DNA of 64,000 bases. Source: Rikenellaceae bacterium. GTDB taxonomy: Bacteria; Bacteroidota; Bacteroidia; Bacteroidales; Rikenellaceae. The position numbers were made by a program, and so were the translations under genes. The stretch covers positions 62,001-126,000 of the forward strand of contig SUZX01000001.1 in the NCBI GenBank assembly GCA_015059735.1, written 5' to 3'. The first letter of the stretch is position 1, and the number at the start of each line of letters is the position of its first letter. Below the pieces are notes generated by a model. The model saw only the letters and a program-made list of their open reading frames with translations, had not been told where the DNA came from and did not search any database. This document shows positions 61,548 through 64,000 of the stretch, piece by piece.

Positions 61548-61578
61548 TTGTGGTATTCGTAACAAAATACTACCTTTG
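61548..61578 (+). promoter_or_regulatory. feoAB promoter
   Basis: TTG (61548-61550), 20 bases, then exact -7 TACCTTTG (61571-61578). Leader about 20-25 nt. No Fur-like box was judged present; the short A+T-rich stretch 61531-61547 could hide one. Confidence 0.7.
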
Positions 61579-61605
61579 TCGTTCAAAAGAACTACAAAAG
61601 CGACC

Positions 61606-64000
61606 ATGCGTTTATCCGAATTGAAAACCGGAGAATCGGCAACGATTCTCAAAGTGTTGGGGCACGGCGGATTTCGTCGGCGCATTATGGAAATGGGATT
61701 TGTTCGCGGACAGCGAGTTGAAGTCCTCCTCAATGCACCTCTTAAAGATCCGATCGAGTACCGAATCATGGGGTACGACATTTCACTGCGTCGTAGCGAG
61801 GCTGACATGGTCGTTGTCCTTTCCGATGAAGAGGTGCAACAATTGCTTTCCGAAGAGCGTAATAGACATGACAACCACACTGCTACTGATAATTCGGTTT
61901 ATCAAGATGCCGCAGAGGTAATATCGCAACAATCACGCACGATTAGCATTGCATTGGTGGGTAATCCCAACAGTGGAAAAACATCGCTGTTTAATGCCAT
62001 TTCCGGAAAACACGAACACGTTGGCAATTATAGCGGAGTTACGGTAGGTGCCAAAATCGGATACCGAAACTATCGAGGCTATCGATTGGAAATTACCGAC
62101 CTACCCGGCACCTATGCTCTTTCGGCCTATTCGCCCGAAGAACGTTTTGTCCGTTGCCATATTAGCGAACATACGCCCGATGTGATTATTAATTCGGTGG
62201 TTGCTTCGAATCTCGAGCGCAATCTCTATCTTACGACAGAACTGATTGATATTAACCCGCGTATGGTTGTGGCATTGAACATGTACGATGAGTTACAAGC
62301 CAGCGGTGCGCAACTCGATTACGAAAATTTAGGCGGCATGTTGGGGGTGCCGATGGTTCCGATCGAAGCGCGTAATAACAAGGGAATTGATACGTTGCTC
62401 GATACGGTAATTGCTGTGTATGAGAATCGAGATAATCGGGTGCGCCACATTCATATCGGACAAGGTGCGGTTATTGAAGAGGGTTTGCAACGGCTAAATA
62501 ACGAATTGAATGTTTGCAGAAATGAACTTCCCCAAGCATTTCCACCGCGTTATTTCGCCATGAAATTACTCGAAAGCGATCGGCAGGTAGAGGAGTTGTT
62601 GTGTCGTTGCAAAGAATATCCACGTTGGATTGTCGTGCGAGATCATGAGGCACGTCGGATTACCGAAACGTTGGGAGAAGATATTGAAACGTCGTTTGCT
62701 AACCGTAAATATGGGTTCATTTCCGGAGCCCTGAAAGAAACTTATACTCCCGGGTCACAAGAACAAGCTTCTACTACCATGTTGATAGATGCTTTCGTGA
62801 CGCATAAACTTTGGGGATTCCCAATCTTTTTTGCTTTGATGGGATTGATGTTTTGGTGCACGTTCAGCCTCGGAGCTTATCCGCAGGAGTGGATCGATAT
62901 GCTTGTTTCTCAAATCGGTTCGATGGTAGATGCTCTATTACCGGCTGGTACTCTGCGTGATTTGCTGGTCGAAGGTATCATCGGTGGAGTCGGATCGGTA
63001 ATCATTTTTTTGCCTAATATCATGATTCTCTATCTTTTTATTTCGTTTATGGAGGATTCTGGATATTTGGCTCGTGCAGCTTTTATTATGGATAGAGTGA
63101 TGCACCGCATCGGTTTGCACGGCAAATCATTCATCCCTTTGATCATGGGTGTTGGATGTAATGTGCCGGCAATTATTGCATGCAGAACAATAGAAAGTAG
63201 AACAAGTAGGCTGATAACCATGCTTATTATCCCATTTATATCATGTAGTGCTCGAATACCTATATATCTGCTGTTGGCCGGAACATTCTTCCCTTCGAGT
63301 GCTGTTTCCATCATGATCGGGCTCTATTTGCTGGGGATCACCATGGCTATTGTAACGTCACGTCTTATGCGACGATTCCTTTATCCCGTTGATGAGACAC
63401 CTTTTGTGATGGAGCTCCCGCCTTATCGTATGCCGACATGGAAAAGTACCATCTCCCATATGTGGGATAAGTGTGCACAATACCTTCGAAAAATGAGTGG
63501 CATGATCCTTATCGCTTCGGTGATCGTTTGGTTTTTGAGTTACTATCCCCGTCCTTCGGATGAAACGGCAAGCGCAGTCAATACATATGAGCAATCGTAT
63601 CTCGGTCGATTGGGTAAAAGTTGTGAGCCGATTTTCCGTCCTTTGGGACTTGATTGGAAAGCGAGTGTTGCCCTATTGTCGGGAGTTCCGGCAAAAGAGA
63701 TTGTGGTCAGTACGCTGGGAGTACTTTATGCCGAAACAGCAAAGATTTCCAATCTGACGCCTGTAATTACGTCAGAAACAGATGCCGATAAGTTAGCTAC
63801 GCCAAATTCGATGATTCAAGCCGATGACTCGGATGAAACAGCTACACTCTCTTTGCTGATGATTGAAAGCGGAGATTTTACAACAGCTTCCGCTTTGGCG
63901 TTTTTGGTATTTGCTCTGCTCTATTTCCCGTGTATTGCCACCGTGATTGCAATAGGGACCGAGGCCAATTGGAAATGGGCTGTCGGAACTTTGATTTATA
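61606..64000 (+). CDS. feoB: FeoA-FeoB fusion ferrous iron transporter, 5' part
   Basis: 798 codons are present and the gene runs off the window end. Residues 1-75 form a FeoA SH3-like domain (MRLSELKTGESATI, MGFVRGQRVEVLL, DISLRRSEA), joined by a hydrophilic linker (75-110) to FeoB. G-protein motifs: GNPNSGKT (about 119-126, G1), DLPGTYAL (about 165, G3) and NMYD (about 223, G4). Then the membrane part with Gate repeats (GVGSVIIFLPNIMILYLF, MGVGCNVPAIIACRTIES and GVPAKEIVVSTLGVL). Imports Fe2+ under low oxygen, the usual condition of gut Bacteroidales. The C-terminal end is outside the window. Confidence 0.94.
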   Translation, partial: MRLSELKTGESATILKVLGHGGFRRRIMEMGFVRGQRVEVLLNAPLKDPIEYRIMGYDISLRRSEADMVVVLSDEEVQQLLSEERNRHDNHTATDNSVYQDAAEVISQQSRTISIALVGNPNSGKTSLFNAISGKHEHVGNYSGVTVGAKIGYRNYRGYRLEITDLPGTYALSAYSPEERFVRCHISEHTPDVIINSVVASNLERNLYLTTELIDINPRMVVALNMYDELQASGAQLDYENLGGMLGVPMVPIEARNNKGIDTLLDTVIAVYENRDNRVRHIHIGQGAVIEEGLQRLNNELNVCRNELPQAFPPRYFAMKLLESDRQVEELLCRCKEYPRWIVVRDHEARRITETLGEDIETSFANRKYGFISGALKETYTPGSQEQASTTMLIDAFVTHKLWGFPIFFALMGLMFWCTFSLGAYPQEWIDMLVSQIGSMVDALLPAGTLRDLLVEGIIGGVGSVIIFLPNIMILYLFISFMEDSGYLARAAFIMDRVMHRIGLHGKSFIPLIMGVGCNVPAIIACRTIESRTSRLITMLIIPFISCSARIPIYLLLAGTFFPSSAVSIMIGLYLLGITMAIVTSRLMRRFLYPVDETPFVMELPPYRMPTWKSTISHMWDKCAQYLRKMSGMILIASVIVWFLSYYPRPSDETASAVNTYEQSYLGRLGKSCEPIFRPLGLDWKASVALLSGVPAKEIVVSTLGVLYAETAKISNLTPVITSETDADKLATPNSMIQADDSDETATLSLLMIESGDFTTASALAFLVFALLYFPCIATVIAIGTEANWKWAVGTLIY

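Noticed and set aside
1..64000. CRISPR, tRNA/rRNA genes, insertion sequences or prophage
   Set aside because: No regularly spaced repeats, tRNA cloverleaf, transposase or phage gene was recognised on reading both strands; a tRNA scan was not possible here.

Overview
The window is a chromosomal segment of a member of the Bacteroidota, order Bacteroidales. The evidence is the recurring promoter form TTG-N19/20-TANNTTTG, the near absence of Shine-Dalgarno sequences, and many lineage-typical families (DUF4251, DUF3109, DUF6175, PorV/PorQ-like, Hc1 histone-like, Lys-type SerA, FeoA-FeoB fusion). Base composition looks like the mid to upper 40s % GC by eye. A Rikenellaceae/Alistipes-like host is possible, but the sequence alone does not fix the genus. 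No tRNA, rRNA, CRISPR array, transposase or phage gene was seen.

Layout. 1-2562: end of an M20 peptidase, a DUF2461 gene and glyA. 2659-2873: a free-standing structured RNA (Bacteroidales-1/6S-like). 2922-6747: secreted proteins of unknown function, fabG and two DUF4251 genes. 6923-14273: a secreted GH31 glycosidase, uvrA and a tandem pair of secreted alpha/beta hydrolases. 14524-29719: a long one-strand array of uncharacterised envelope and zinc-ribbon genes, the most unusual part of the window. 30330-35128: lpdA, a GH10 xylanase and a C69 peptidase. 35621-41448: yggS, then a compact six-gene operon (yicC, gmk, nadD-TPR, ddl, DUF3109, M23/LysM). 41622-44993: serC-serA-DUF1015. 45200-49742: a uracil-DNA glycosylase-like gene, a tryptophan attenuator with trpB, an EamA transporter and lysA. 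49894-55747: a tyrosine phosphatase, outer-membrane proteins, a phosphoethanolamine transferase and a histone H1-like gene. 55908-61507: a complete RND tripartite efflux operon. 61606 to the end: a FeoA-FeoB fusion that runs off the window.

The candidate novel system is the 14524-26633 array with its upstream partners to 29719. Inside the cell it encodes an SPFH/band-7 protein with three zinc ribbons and a long coiled coil, a zinc-ribbon protein carrying a gingipain/caspase-like (clan CD) His/Cys dyad, and two zinc-ribbon membrane proteins. For the envelope it encodes a secreted transglutaminase-like protein, LPP20-like proteins and a lipoprotein, a DUF6175 protein, a CsgG-like protein and a PEGA-like protein. 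The zinc-ribbon/SPFH part recalls the Bacillus YdjG-YdjI membrane-stress module, here joined to a protease. Two transcription units in this region begin with near-duplicate promoters and long leaders; each leader contains a conserved small ORF read through a 9-10 nt G tract.

A second clear regulatory find is a classical tryptophan attenuator ahead of a TrpB2-type trpB: a 29-residue leader peptide with three consecutive Trp codons, an antiterminator and an intrinsic terminator.
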